A DNA stretch of 19,085 nucleotides from Ignatzschineria sp. (GTDB lineage Bacteria > Pseudomonadota > Gammaproteobacteria > Cardiobacteriales > Wohlfahrtiimonadaceae): positions 1 through 19,085 of the forward strand of contig JASLEF010000021.1 in the NCBI GenBank assembly GCA_030151245.1, in the 5' to 3' direction. Positions 7,768 to 15,044 of this stretch are shown piece after piece. Numbering within the stretch: the stretch's first letter is position 1; every line of letters starts with the position of its first letter. The translations under genes and the position numbers were made by a program. Below the pieces are notes generated by a model. That model was not told the DNA's origin. It saw only the letters and a program-made list of their open reading frames with translations, and ran no database searches.

Positions 7768-8241
7768 TTTTAAGCCTATTATTTTTTATTTTCCTCTCCT
7801 ATTCCTTCTCTATTTCGTATCGACTCTCTCTACTTCTTCTTGATGATCTCTTCTTGATCCCTTATCTATTTCTTCTCGATTCCTGATTGCTCCTTTCTGA
7901 AATAAATTATGATCATTTTTCTTTAAAGATCTCTGCCATAAGGCCAGCTTAAAAATAACATAAGCCGGCAAAACTTATTTTCAACTGTGGATCAGATTTT
8001 AAAAGAACGTTTAATAAGACAATTTTAAACCGATTTCATTGTATACCTCACCGGAATAAACCAATCCTCAAAATATTAAAAAATAGTTAGTTTTGAGAGA
8101 AATACTTCTAAAAATGGTCAAAATTCACCCAAAAAATAGATTTTCACCATAATATTATAAAGTTGATTTTAACAATAATCTTTCAGTACATAAAATCTGA
8201 CAAAAGGTTAAAAAAGAGTTCACCCCAATAGCAATTTAAAG
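7768..8241. other. Gene-free stretch with a pyrimidine-rich tract
   Basis: From about 7768 to 7900 the plus strand is almost all T and C, with the loosely repeated unit CTTCTTGATxxxxT. An open frame across it encodes only low-complexity Leu/Ser/Phe and is not credible. From 7900 to 8241 the sequence is AT-rich without a gene. It has an imperfect inverted repeat (CCAGCTT/AAGCCGG near 7942-7967) and a weak promoter-like pair, TTAACA (8169-8174) and TAAAAT (8191-8196), which points toward the small-RNA locus. Confidence 0.4.
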
Positions 8242-8270
8242 TTGACATCTTCAATTATAAAGCCTATTAT
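8242..8270 (+). promoter_or_regulatory. Near-consensus sigma70 promoter of a candidate small RNA
   Basis: A perfect -35 TTGACA (8242-8247) is separated by exactly 17 bases from TATTAT (8265-8270). It is the strongest promoter-like sequence I see in the window. Initiation is expected at 8277 or 8278, right at the base of the first RNA hairpin, and no credible protein-coding start follows within 400 bases. Confidence 0.82.
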
Positions 8271-8276
8271 ATGCGT

Positions 8277-8359
8277 GACGTTTGAGCAATCAGACGTTCT
8301 CCTCCATATCCTCCTTTGGTGGTTATTTTGCCGAGTCTTTTAGATCTCGGCTTTTTTTT
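8277..8359 (+). ncRNA. Candidate trans-acting small RNA with anti-Shine-Dalgarno motifs
   Basis: The predicted transcript is about 83 nt and has three parts. Hairpin 1 is ACGTTTGA (8278-8285), a GCAA tetraloop of the GNRA class, and TCAGACGT (8290-8297), eight pairs including one G-U. Next comes a C/U-rich segment with CTCCTCC (8299-8305) and TCCTCCTT (8309-8316), the latter like the 3' end of 16S rRNA. CCTCCA (8301-8306) can pair with TGGTGG (8317-8322) around one mismatch, placing the second TCCTCC in a 10-base loop. Last is the terminator GCCGAG/CTCGGC (8330-8351) with eight T, the tail favoured by Hfq. Such C/U-rich loops are known in RNAIII of Staphylococcus and the cuckoo RNAs of alphaproteobacteria, where they block ribosome-binding sites. 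I do not recognise a named family; the function is inferred. Confidence 0.72.
8330..8359 (+). terminator. Intrinsic terminator of the small RNA
   Basis: GCCGAG (8330-8335), a 10-base loop and CTCGGC (8346-8351) are followed at once by eight T (8352-8359). It lies only about 60 bases after the -10 element of the strong promoter, which defines a very short transcription unit. Confidence 0.9.
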
Positions 8360-8681
8360 GCCTGTAATTTGGCATTTTATGCGCCTTTTGGCAGATCCCC
8401 ATGCTTTTCATCTGACAAAAATCGAAGACTTTTCCTTCAAAAAACCCTCTATCTTTTCCGTAGTTTCTCTATCTCCAGAAACTACATAAACATCTGTTAT
8501 CAAAGCTTTTTTATCTCTTTTTTTAGCCATTATTTTAAAGATTTTCAGGAGTATTCCCCCCTCTTTTATCTCTTTAAAAAGCCTCTAAAAAAGGATTATG
8601 TCATTTTTCGTCAATAATATTTACTTTACCCCCAAAATATCGGTATGCTGAGATTATCATTAGGATCAATGGAGATCAGTT
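8360..8681. other. Non-coding stretch upstream of the lipase gene
   Basis: This region is T- and A-rich and holds no credible open frame. A perfect 9-bp inverted repeat lies at 8460-8485. The nearest promoter-like pair for the lipase is TTTACT (8620-8625) and TATGCT (8644-8649), 18 bases apart and weak, so lipase transcription may need an activator. Confidence 0.4.
8460..8485. repeat. Perfect 9-bp inverted repeat
   Basis: GTAGTTTCT (8460-8468) and AGAAACTAC (8477-8485) are separated by 8 bases. No T-run follows on either strand, so a terminator is unlikely. It could be a regulator site or a leader hairpin upstream of the lipase gene; its role is unknown. Confidence 0.4.
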
Positions 8682-9941
8682 ATGTCTTTTTTACATCCCC
8701 AAAAATATCCTCTTATTGTCGGTTTACTATTAGGAGCGACTTTCGTGATCAATATTCCTTCAGCTTTCGCACATCATTCTCCCGAGACAGCAGGTGCAAA
8801 TCTCTTGCAGCAACAACCCTATACTTTAGATTCCCTCACAAACAGCAAACATATTGCAATTATGACCTACTCAATGCCTTACCTCTCCGGTCAGATGCAA
8901 AAAGCCACGGCATTACTTTTTTACCCTCAAAAGGAGAAGCCTCAAGCCGGTTGGAAAATTGTGGTATGGACCCATGGAACAGTAGGAGTAGCCGATCCTT
9001 GTGCTCCTAGCAATAACCTCCTTAATACCAATTTTAAAATTGCTGCCGAAGCCCTTCTCGAAAAAGGCTATGTCATTATCGCTCCTGATTATGAAGGTCT
9101 TGGTACCCCCGGAATCCATCCTTATCTTCATCTTGAAAGCGAGGCTCGCTCAGCCATTTATGCTGTGGAAGCCCTTAAAAATAGCGCTCCGAATGAGTTT
9201 CAAGGTGATTGGATGGTGATTGGCCAATCTCAAGGTGGACAAGCCTCTTTGGGGACCGCTGAGTACGCCAATAACGACCCTCATTTTAAAGGCGCGGTTG
9301 CCGGGGCTCCTGCGTCAAACTTACAGATGATTATTAAAGATATTGCGCCGAAAGCCTTTAATGATTTAGATGCTTTTGAGGCTCGCCATCATATCCCCTT
9401 ACAGGATCGTAACTCCATCCACTCTTTTGCGACAATTCTTGCTTATGGAGCATTTGTAGGAATCGGCATTAAAGCTGAACATCCTGACTTTGACTACTTG
9501 GATCTTTTTTATCCTAATGCCCAAGCCTTCGCAAAAAGTGCGGAAGGAAATAATGGTGAAGATGGTCTTTGCTTAAATGATGTTAGAGCACTTTTCAAAA
9601 AAGATATCATTCAGTTTCTGAGTCAAAATCCTGCGGCAAAATTGACACAATATCCAGGAATCAATACTGAGGTTTTTAAAAGTCATCCCACCTTGACCAC
9701 TTTTTTCGAAAAAAGCCAACCCGGCACTAAAAGACTAGATAAGCCTATTTTAATTATTCAAGGTGAAAAAGATACCAACGTGCCCGCAATTGTGACCCAA
9801 AAACTCACAGAAGATTTAATCGCTTTAGGCTCGCCTGATGTGGCGTTAATCATGGTCAAAGATGCATCCCACACAGAAGCCATTGTTTGGGAGAATGAGG
9901 CCGTGATTCAATTTGTCACACAACATATGCCCGTAGAATAA
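8682..9941 (+). CDS. Exported secretory lipase (alpha/beta hydrolase, LIP family)
   Basis: The protein is an exported esterase or lipase of the secretory lipase family. Residues 1-30 form a signal peptide ending AFA. The mature alpha/beta-hydrolase shows the oxyanion region WTHGTVGVADPC (96-107), APDYEGLGTPG (134-144), the nucleophile elbow GQSQG (181-185) with S183, Asp364 in QGEKD and His397 in DASHTEA. These give a complete Ser-Asp-His triad. C107 and C297 could form a disulfide. GGAG lies seven bases before the ATG. At 419 residues it is in the family range. It is monocistronic, downstream of the small-RNA locus. Substrate (triglyceride, short esters) and final location (periplasm or medium) cannot be read from the sequence. 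Confidence 0.88.
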   Translation: MSFLHPQKYPLIVGLLLGATFVINIPSAFAHHSPETAGANLLQQQPYTLDSLTNSKHIAIMTYSMPYLSGQMQKATALLFYPQKEKPQAGWKIVVWTHGTVGVADPCAPSNNLLNTNFKIAAEALLEKGYVIIAPDYEGLGTPGIHPYLHLESEARSAIYAVEALKNSAPNEFQGDWMVIGQSQGGQASLGTAEYANNDPHFKGAVAGAPASNLQMIIKDIAPKAFNDLDAFEARHHIPLQDRNSIHSFATILAYGAFVGIGIKAEHPDFDYLDLFYPNAQAFAKSAEGNNGEDGLCLNDVRALFKKDIIQFLSQNPAAKLTQYPGINTEVFKSHPTLTTFFEKSQPGTKRLDKPILIIQGEKDTNVPAIVTQKLTEDLIALGSPDVALIMVKDASHTEAIVWENEAVIQFVTQHMPVE

Positions 9942-9960
9942 TCAATTTAACAGAGAAAAG

Positions 9961-9992
9961 GCCTGTTGATATACCCCATTCTATCAACAGGC
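9961..9992. terminator. Hairpin after the lipase gene, probable terminator
   Basis: GCCTGTTGATA (9961-9971) and TATCAACAGGC (9982-9992) form a perfect 11-bp stem with a 10-base loop, 19 bases after the lipase stop. The flanking T-runs are weak on both strands (GTTTGATGGTTTT on plus, CTTTTCTC on minus). Confidence 0.6.
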
Positions 9993-10003
9993 GTTTGATG
10001 GTT

Positions 10004-10048
10004 TTCACAAAAATTTAAGCAAAGGGAGCTCGCTTAAGCCTTTGTGAA
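10004..10048 (-). terminator. Two-step inverted repeat after priA, candidate terminator
   Basis: TTCACAAA (10004-10011) pairs with TTTGTGAA (10041-10048), and TTAAGC (10015-10020) with GCTTAA (10032-10037), with symmetrical 3-base internal mismatches. On the minus strand the inner stem is followed by AATTTTTG, which could terminate priA, whose stop lies 25 bases before it. The outer arms make it more elaborate than a plain terminator. Confidence 0.5.
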
Positions 10049-10072
10049 TAAAAAGTGAGTATTTCGATAATT

Positions 10073-12268
10073 TTAAGAAAAATCGATCGGATCAACTTCA
10101 ATTAATAGACGAACACCATTTCGAATATTGGCTTCATAAAGCTTTCGTAAGTGGTAAGCAGCACGATGTAAAGCACTTCGAGACTCTGACTGCAAAATAA
10201 TATGCACTCGATAAAATCCCTGCCGGCGCTTCAAGTTATTAGGCATAACAGGGGTAATTTCTACGCCCTCAATTTCCGGTAATAATGCAAGTATCCCTGA
10301 AAGATAGTGCGTTGCTTCTGCTTCGCTTCTCGCCTCTGACTGTACTAAGATCTGATGAGAGTATGGCGGCAACATCAATATTTCTCGAATCTCCAATGCT
10401 TTCTCAGCATAAGCGTGATAACCAATCTTTGGCAACTCATGAAAAAGTGCATTATCAGCAAACATCGTCTGCACAAGAACCTTTCCTTTTTTCTCCCCTC
10501 GACCAGCCCGTCCCGACACCTGCATTAACAGTTGGGCTAATTTCTCATCAGCCCGAAAATCATTCGCAAAAAAGAGTCCATCACTATTTAATAAAACAAC
10601 CAGGGTAATATTTGGAAAATCATGCCCTTTAGCGAGCATTTGCGTCCCAATAATAATATCAGCCTCATGATCTCCAATCAGCGCTAAATGGCTCTCTAAA
10701 TCACGACTATTACGGACATTATCCCGATCAAATCTTAATACTTTAGCTTGTGGAAAAGCATCCGCTAAAACTTTTTCAATTTTTTGTGTCCCCGCACCTA
10801 ACTCTTTAAAAGTTTTCCCGCCACATTTTTGACAACTCTCAGGATAAGGGTAACGAGTAGCACAATGGTGGCAATGAAGCTTGCCTGTTGTTCGGTGATA
10901 ATTTAAATAGCTACTACAATGATCACATTCCAGCATCGTCCCACAGTCAAGGCAGGTTAAAACGGGAGAAAAACCTCGCCGATTTAAAAATACTAATACT
11001 TGTTCTTGTCGTGCAATTGTTGCTTCAATCTCATCGAGCACTTTTGTAGAAATACCATCGTAGACTTTCTCTTCATGACAGTTAATAATCTCCCATTCCG
11101 GCATTTCACCACTGACCCGAGCTGGTAATTGGAAATAAGAAAAACGCCCTTCCTGAATATTTCGAACACTTTCGTAAGTGGGTGTTGCACTCCCTAAGAC
11201 AAGCGGAATACCCTCCAAATCGGCTCGCTTAATAGCGCTATTGTGAGCGGAGTAACGAACCCCATCTCGCTGAATATAGGAGCTATCATGTGCCTCATCA
11301 AGAATGATGAGACCTAACCTCGCAAAAGGCGTAAACAGTGCCGATCTTGTACCAATAATAAGATCGACTCGTCCTAACATCGCATCTCGCCATGCCTGAT
11401 GCCGCTCATTATCTGTAATTTGTGAATGAATAACGCCTATTCGTACCTGTAATGATTTTTCGATGCGAGATACAAATTGTGGTGTCAAGCCAATCTCAGG
11501 CACAAGCATCAAAACCTGCGCTCCTTTTGCTAAAAAATCTCGTGCAATCTCCGTGTAAACGGCTGTTTTCCCAGAACCTGTCACACCTTCAATAAAAGAG
11601 ATTCCTGTACCTTTAGCAATAATACCATCGACAACTTTTTGCTGTGCCGGCGTTAATACTAGTGGCAACTCTAAAGATGGCATTAACGCTCTTGAAGTTG
11701 CATCATCGGTCTTTTCAATAGGCTGTAATAATTCCCACTGCAAAAGCTCTCGACGATGATTTTTAAAATTGGCAAATGCTGTTATTAAATCTCTTTCCGA
11801 ATAAATCTCCCCCTCGGTAAAGAAATTCAGTATCGACAATTTAGCCCGTGCCTGACGATTTTCTTCCTTAAGACGCCAGCGCGCGCCTTCTGCTGTCAAC
11901 TGATAAAAAACTTCTGTCTGATGCAGCGATTTCCCTTGACGCAAGGGCGCCGGTAAAAAAAGCTGCAGTACTTCCCCTATCGGTGCATGATAATAGGCGG
12001 CAATCCACTTTGCTAATGAGAGCAATGCCGGTGACAATAATGAGGTCGAGTCAATCATATCCCGTACGGGCTTCAACTTTTCTCGAGGGTACTCACTCTC
12101 ATCTTTGACCGCCGTAATGACTCCTATCATTTTTCGGCGAGCAAAATCAACCTCTACGCGCATACCCGGTAATACCTGATTTTTATCCTGCACAATATAC
12201 TCAAAAGTTTTATGAAGTGGGCACGGTAAGGCAACCTCAATAATCGCTTCTAAGTTTTTCTCCGGCAT
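10073..12268 (-). CDS. priA: Primosomal protein N' (PriA), replication-restart helicase
   Basis: PriA recognises stalled or recombined replication forks and starts reloading of DnaB. From the chosen start (731 residues; E. coli 732) it has an N-terminal 3'-end-binding domain, Walker A GVTGSGKT (228-235), the DEAH box (324-327), and eight zinc-binding Cys in four CxxC pairs (about 439/442, 448/451, 466/469 and 479/482), followed by the helicase C lobe and a C-terminal domain. The frame is open to a GTG at 12334, but the ATG at 12268 has AAGGAAG at ideal spacing and gives the family length. It stands alone: the sohB terminator lies upstream and hairpins lie downstream. Confidence 0.96.
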   Translation of the reverse strand: MPEKNLEAIIEVALPCPLHKTFEYIVQDKNQVLPGMRVEVDFARRKMIGVITAVKDESEYPREKLKPVRDMIDSTSLLSPALLSLAKWIAAYYHAPIGEVLQLFLPAPLRQGKSLHQTEVFYQLTAEGARWRLKEENRQARAKLSILNFFTEGEIYSERDLITAFANFKNHRRELLQWELLQPIEKTDDATSRALMPSLELPLVLTPAQQKVVDGIIAKGTGISFIEGVTGSGKTAVYTEIARDFLAKGAQVLMLVPEIGLTPQFVSRIEKSLQVRIGVIHSQITDNERHQAWRDAMLGRVDLIIGTRSALFTPFARLGLIILDEAHDSSYIQRDGVRYSAHNSAIKRADLEGIPLVLGSATPTYESVRNIQEGRFSYFQLPARVSGEMPEWEIINCHEEKVYDGISTKVLDEIEATIARQEQVLVFLNRRGFSPVLTCLDCGTMLECDHCSSYLNYHRTTGKLHCHHCATRYPYPESCQKCGGKTFKELGAGTQKIEKVLADAFPQAKVLRFDRDNVRNSRDLESHLALIGDHEADIIIGTQMLAKGHDFPNITLVVLLNSDGLFFANDFRADEKLAQLLMQVSGRAGRGEKKGKVLVQTMFADNALFHELPKIGYHAYAEKALEIREILMLPPYSHQILVQSEARSEAEATHYLSGILALLPEIEGVEITPVMPNNLKRRQGFYRVHIILQSESRSALHRAAYHLRKLYEANIRNGVRLLIEVDPIDFS

Positions 12269-12360
12269 TATTTTCTTCCTTATTTTTACGCAGACGACTT
12301 CCTGTGAAATTTGATTCAGTTTACCATTTAGCACTTAAAGTTGCCCAACCATCCCACCAT

Positions 12361-12397
12361 AAAAAAAGCTGAATGATCATCTTCATCATTCAGCTTT
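12361..12397 (-). terminator. Intrinsic terminator of sohB
   Basis: AAAGCTGAATGAT (12365-12377) and ATCATTCAGCTTT (12385-12397) form a perfect 13-bp stem with a 7-base loop. On the minus strand a run of seven T follows (complement of 12361-12367). It starts 40 bases past the sohB stop and separates sohB from priA. Confidence 0.92.
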
Positions 12398-12436
12398 CAT
12401 AGAGATTTCAAGGTCACATTTTAGTGCTCTCTAAAA

Positions 12437-13564
12437 TTAAAATGGCACTCGTTTCATAATACGAGTCAGAAAGCGTGAAATACCTTGGCGAACAGTAGTT
12501 TTCTCAACATACTTAATCGAATAAACATTACGCTCCTTAATCGCTTCTAAGATATAAGCATCACTTGTTTGTAGTTCATCTACTAATCCTAATTTTTGCG
12601 CTTTTACCGCCAACCAATACTCTCCCGTTGCGATTGTTTGAATATCTAAACTCGGACGATATTGCTGAACAAAGTCTTTAAAAACGTCATGAATTTCTGT
12701 TAATTCATCTTTAAATTTTGCTTTTGCTTCATCGGTATTTTCACCAAACATTGTGACGGTCCGCTTATATTCCCCCGCCGTAAACTGTTCATAATCAATA
12801 TTATATTTCTCTAAAACTTTATGAAAGTTTGGCAACTCTGCAACAACACCGATCGAACCTACAATAGCAAAAGGCGCAGCTACAATTCGATTCGCCACAC
12901 AAGCCATTAAATAACCACCACTTGCTGCGACTTCATCAACCGCAACGGTCAAATTTAAGCCTTTATCACGAATTCGTACCAATTGAGATGCCGCTAAACC
13001 ATAACTATTCACTGCGCCACCAGGGCTCGTTAGTTTTAATAAAACTTCATCTTTCTTTCCGGCAATATGAAGCAATGCAGAGACCTCTTCCCGAAGATTT
13101 TTCACCTCTTCTGCATGAACATCTCCATCAAACTCTAAAACGTATAATGTTTTTTCTTTAGGTTCAACTTTAGGTTCTTCTGTTTTTTTCCAAAACTGCC
13201 AAAATTTTTTCGGCGAAGCTTCGATTTTTTTATTACTAGACAGAGGCTCTACTACTCGATCATTCTGATCCAATGCCCCCTCTTCCGAGGCTTTATTCTC
13301 AGAGTTTACTGAAGAAGTTGCTTGCTTCGCTTTTTCTGCTTCTGATCCATTTTCCTCTTTACGCTCATGATCCTCATCTTTAAATTCTAAGAATCCCTCC
13401 TTAATCTGTTCAAAGTGATCTCCAATATCTTTAAATTCTATTTTTCCTCCACTTTGAGCATTATTAGAACGTAAAGAGACTAAGAATAAGATGGCGACCA
13501 CAAAGCCAATTAAGAGCGTCGCTGTTTTTGCTAAAAAAAGTATAAAATCGATTAAATAAACCAT
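12437..13564 (-). CDS. sohB: SohB-like inner-membrane peptidase, family S49
   Basis: SohB is a membrane-anchored Ser-Lys peptidase related to signal peptide peptidase SppA and thought to act on the periplasmic side. Residues 1-31 hold one membrane segment. Residues about 40-138 are a highly charged, low-complexity linker rich in E, K and S. The S49_N/S49 domain follows, with VLEFDGDVHAEEV, the segment LTSPGGAVNSYG, nucleophile S215 in EVAASGGYLMACVA and base K267 in GEYKRTVTMFGENT. The length of 375 exceeds the 349 of E. coli SohB, largely because of the linker. AGGA lies ten bases before the ATG. It is bounded by terminators on both sides and is therefore probably monocistronic. Its promoter must lie near or inside the upstream terminator region; I cannot place it. 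Confidence 0.9.
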   Translation of the reverse strand: MVYLIDFILFLAKTATLLIGFVVAILFLVSLRSNNAQSGGKIEFKDIGDHFEQIKEGFLEFKDEDHERKEENGSEAEKAKQATSSVNSENKASEEGALDQNDRVVEPLSSNKKIEASPKKFWQFWKKTEEPKVEPKEKTLYVLEFDGDVHAEEVKNLREEVSALLHIAGKKDEVLLKLTSPGGAVNSYGLAASQLVRIRDKGLNLTVAVDEVAASGGYLMACVANRIVAAPFAIVGSIGVVAELPNFHKVLEKYNIDYEQFTAGEYKRTVTMFGENTDEAKAKFKDELTEIHDVFKDFVQQYRPSLDIQTIATGEYWLAVKAQKLGLVDELQTSDAYILEAIKERNVYSIKYVEKTTVRQGISRFLTRIMKRVPF

Positions 13565-13583
13565 TAAACCTAGGTCCTATTGA

Positions 13584-13620
13584 TAAAAAAACCTGATTCT
13601 TCATATTAGAGAATCAGGTT
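13584..13620 (-). terminator. Intrinsic terminator downstream of ppiC
   Basis: AACCTGATTCT (13590-13600) and AGAATCAGGTT (13610-13620) form a perfect 11-bp stem with a 9-base loop. On the minus strand it is followed by a T-run (complement of 13585-13590). It lies 150 bases past the ppiC stop and only 20 bases before the sohB start. Confidence 0.9.
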
Positions 13621-13773
13621 ATAACCCAAAGCATATCCATGATGATCTTCTAGCTATGATACCTACAATAACGATCTATTGTAGATCAGGAATATCAGAC
13701 TTTCCTTACTGATATTCCTTGCTGAAGACGACTCATTGATATCCCTTGATAAATGTAAAACTACCTATGAATA
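13621..13773 (-). other. Structured 3' untranslated region of ppiC
   Basis: The ppiC transcript carries about 150 nt between its stop codon and its terminator. Two more stable hairpins are visible: AGGAATATCAG (13688-13698) with CTGATATTCCT (13709-13719), 11 bp, and CTACAATA (13663-13670) with TATTGTAG (13677-13684), 8 bp. Neither has a following T-run. No open frame is present. Together with the terminator this looks like a possible 3'-UTR-derived small RNA, which is inference. Confidence 0.35.
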
Positions 13774-14664
13774 CTAATCTTTCTTCACTGCAGGAAGTTC
13801 AACTTTTGCATTTTTTTGAAGTTCTTCTAATTTTTGCTGATAAAGTATATTCGTTAATTGACTCTTCGTGGCTGTATCAAGCTCTTCAAAAGGCGTAATT
13901 TCTACATCACGAATATCATCTAATACAATAATATGAAAACCAAAATTAGATTGAACAGGCGCTTGACTCATTGCCCCTTTTTCCATCGCGATCAATGCTT
14001 GTGCAAATGAGGGATCCATCATTCCTGCATTAAACCAACCACCAATACTACCATCTCGCGCAGCGGTTGCAGTATCTAAAGATTTTTCTTTTGCTGCTTC
14101 TGCAAAAGTCTTCTCACCTTTATTAATCGCCTCTAAAATAGCCTGCGCTTCTGCTTCTGTTTCCACTAAAATATGAGACGCTTGATACTCTTTTTCATCT
14201 TTAACTTTAGAGAGTTCTGCATCATATATCGCTTTCATATCGGCATCTGAGAACTCATTCTTAGCCATCATATCTTCTAATAAAACCTGCGATAAAAGCA
14301 GATCTTCAATAATTTTAAGACGAATCTTATGATCTTCTGTCTTATCGAGTCCTCGAGATTTTGCCTCATTAGCAACGACATCTTGTTCTGCTAAAAGGGT
14401 TAGTAACTGTACCGCTAAAGTCTCATCTTCCACACTGTCAATACTACCAACAGCAATCCCTTGGGTCATATATAAGAAGTTATCTAACTCTCTTTTTGAT
14501 ACTTCTCGCCCATTGACTGTTGCAACGGGATCTTGAAATACATATTCTGAAACAGTGACATCAGCCCCATCAACGTTAGCTGGAGTATCTTGTGCCATCG
14601 CTGCTGATGAAAACGCCCCTAAAAGTGCCGTTGTTAATAAAGTTGTTTTGAATAATTTCTTCAT
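13774..14664 (-). CDS. Exported parvulin-type peptidyl-prolyl isomerase
   Basis: The protein is a periplasmic PpiC/SurA-type folding helper. Residues 1-24 form a signal peptide (MKKLFK start, cleavage after AMA). An N-terminal helical chaperone-like part of about 130 residues starts with ATVNGREVSKRELDNFL, as in SurA/PrsA-like proteins. One parvulin domain follows, with EYQASHILVETEAEAQAI and IGGWFNAGMMDPSFAQAL then SNFGFHIIVLDDIRDV. At 296 residues with a single isomerase domain it is shorter than SurA. A good GGGAAG precedes the ATG. It is 23 bases downstream of bolA and should share its transcript. The bolA-parvulin neighbourhood is familiar in other gammaproteobacteria. Confidence 0.92.
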   Translation of the reverse strand: MKKLFKTTLLTTALLGAFSSAAMAQDTPANVDGADVTVSEYVFQDPVATVNGREVSKRELDNFLYMTQGIAVGSIDSVEDETLAVQLLTLLAEQDVVANEAKSRGLDKTEDHKIRLKIIEDLLLSQVLLEDMMAKNEFSDADMKAIYDAELSKVKDEKEYQASHILVETEAEAQAILEAINKGEKTFAEAAKEKSLDTATAARDGSIGGWFNAGMMDPSFAQALIAMEKGAMSQAPVQSNFGFHIIVLDDIRDVEITPFEELDTATKSQLTNILYQQKLEELQKNAKVELPAVKKD

Positions 14665-14687
14665 TGTTACTCTTCCCTTTTTACTGG

Positions 14688-14954
14688 TTATTGAGTCATT
14701 ATTTGAATACTTAACGCATGAATATCTGTATGCATCATCGTATCAAGTGCTTGATACACCAATCGGTGCTGCTTTAACATTGAAAGTCCCACAAAACTTG
14801 GTGCATCAATTTTCACAGTAAAATGCCCAGCACCACCTTTAGCGCCGGCATGTCCTGCATGCAAATGGCTATCATCGATCACTTCTAGAAAAGTCGGTGA
14901 TAAAGCCGTTTCTAATAAGGTTCTAATTTTATCTAATCTATGTTGATTATTCAT
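14688..14954 (-). CDS. bolA: BolA family protein
   Basis: BolA proteins pair with monothiol glutaredoxins in iron-sulphur handling and, in some bacteria, act in transcription and stress morphology. The 88 residues contain the family core: FLEVIDDSHLHAGHAG followed by GHFTVKIDAPSFVGLSMLKQHRLVYQAL, with the conserved His residues. It is a little shorter than E. coli BolA (105) at the C-terminus. The ribosome-binding site is weak. An extended -10 lies about 30 bases upstream, so it probably leads a bolA-ppiC unit. Which BolA subtype it is cannot be settled from this sequence. Confidence 0.92.
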   Translation of the reverse strand: MNNQHRLDKIRTLLETALSPTFLEVIDDSHLHAGHAGAKGGAGHFTVKIDAPSFVGLSMLKQHRLVYQALDTMMHTDIHALSIQIMTQ

Positions 14955-14982
14955 CTATTTTATCAATTAACTAAGTGATTTT

Positions 14983-14991
14983 ATTATATCA
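14983..14991 (-). promoter_or_regulatory. bolA: Candidate extended -10 promoter of bolA
   Basis: The minus strand reads TGATATAAT, a perfect extended -10. No clear -35 is present. Initiation would be near 14976, giving a leader of about 22 nt. Confidence 0.45.
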
Positions 14992-15044
14992 ATCATTTAA
15001 AAGGTATCGTTTTAATACGATTTCTTCTCCTTACCATGTAAGGT

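Noticed and set aside
7644..7886. Open frame of 80 codons overlapping the end of fabI
   Set aside because: It runs through the fabI terminator and reflects the pyrimidine-rich composition (Leu, Phe, Ser); no ribosome-binding site.
8282..8617. Open frame of 111 codons on the plus strand over the small-RNA locus
   Set aside because: It begins with TTG, has no ribosome-binding site, runs through the promoter-proximal hairpin and terminator, and its product is low-complexity Ser/Phe/Leu without a family.
8595..8620. Possible third copy of the 58-bp repeat (GTCATTTTTCGTCA)
   Set aside because: Only about ten bases of one end match; the GCCAGC core and other end are absent.
10285..10608. Plus-strand open frame of 107 codons inside priA
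   Set aside because: Antisense shadow of a strongly conserved gene with no promoter or recognisable product.
12269..12334. N-terminal extension of priA from GTG at 12334
   Set aside because: No ribosome-binding site, and the ATG at 12268 gives the family length and a good AAGGAAG.
15008..15043. Small inverted repeats between yciB and bolA (ATCGT/ACGAT and CCTTAC/GTAAGG)
   Set aside because: Stems of five and six bases without a proper T-run; too weak to call as a terminator.
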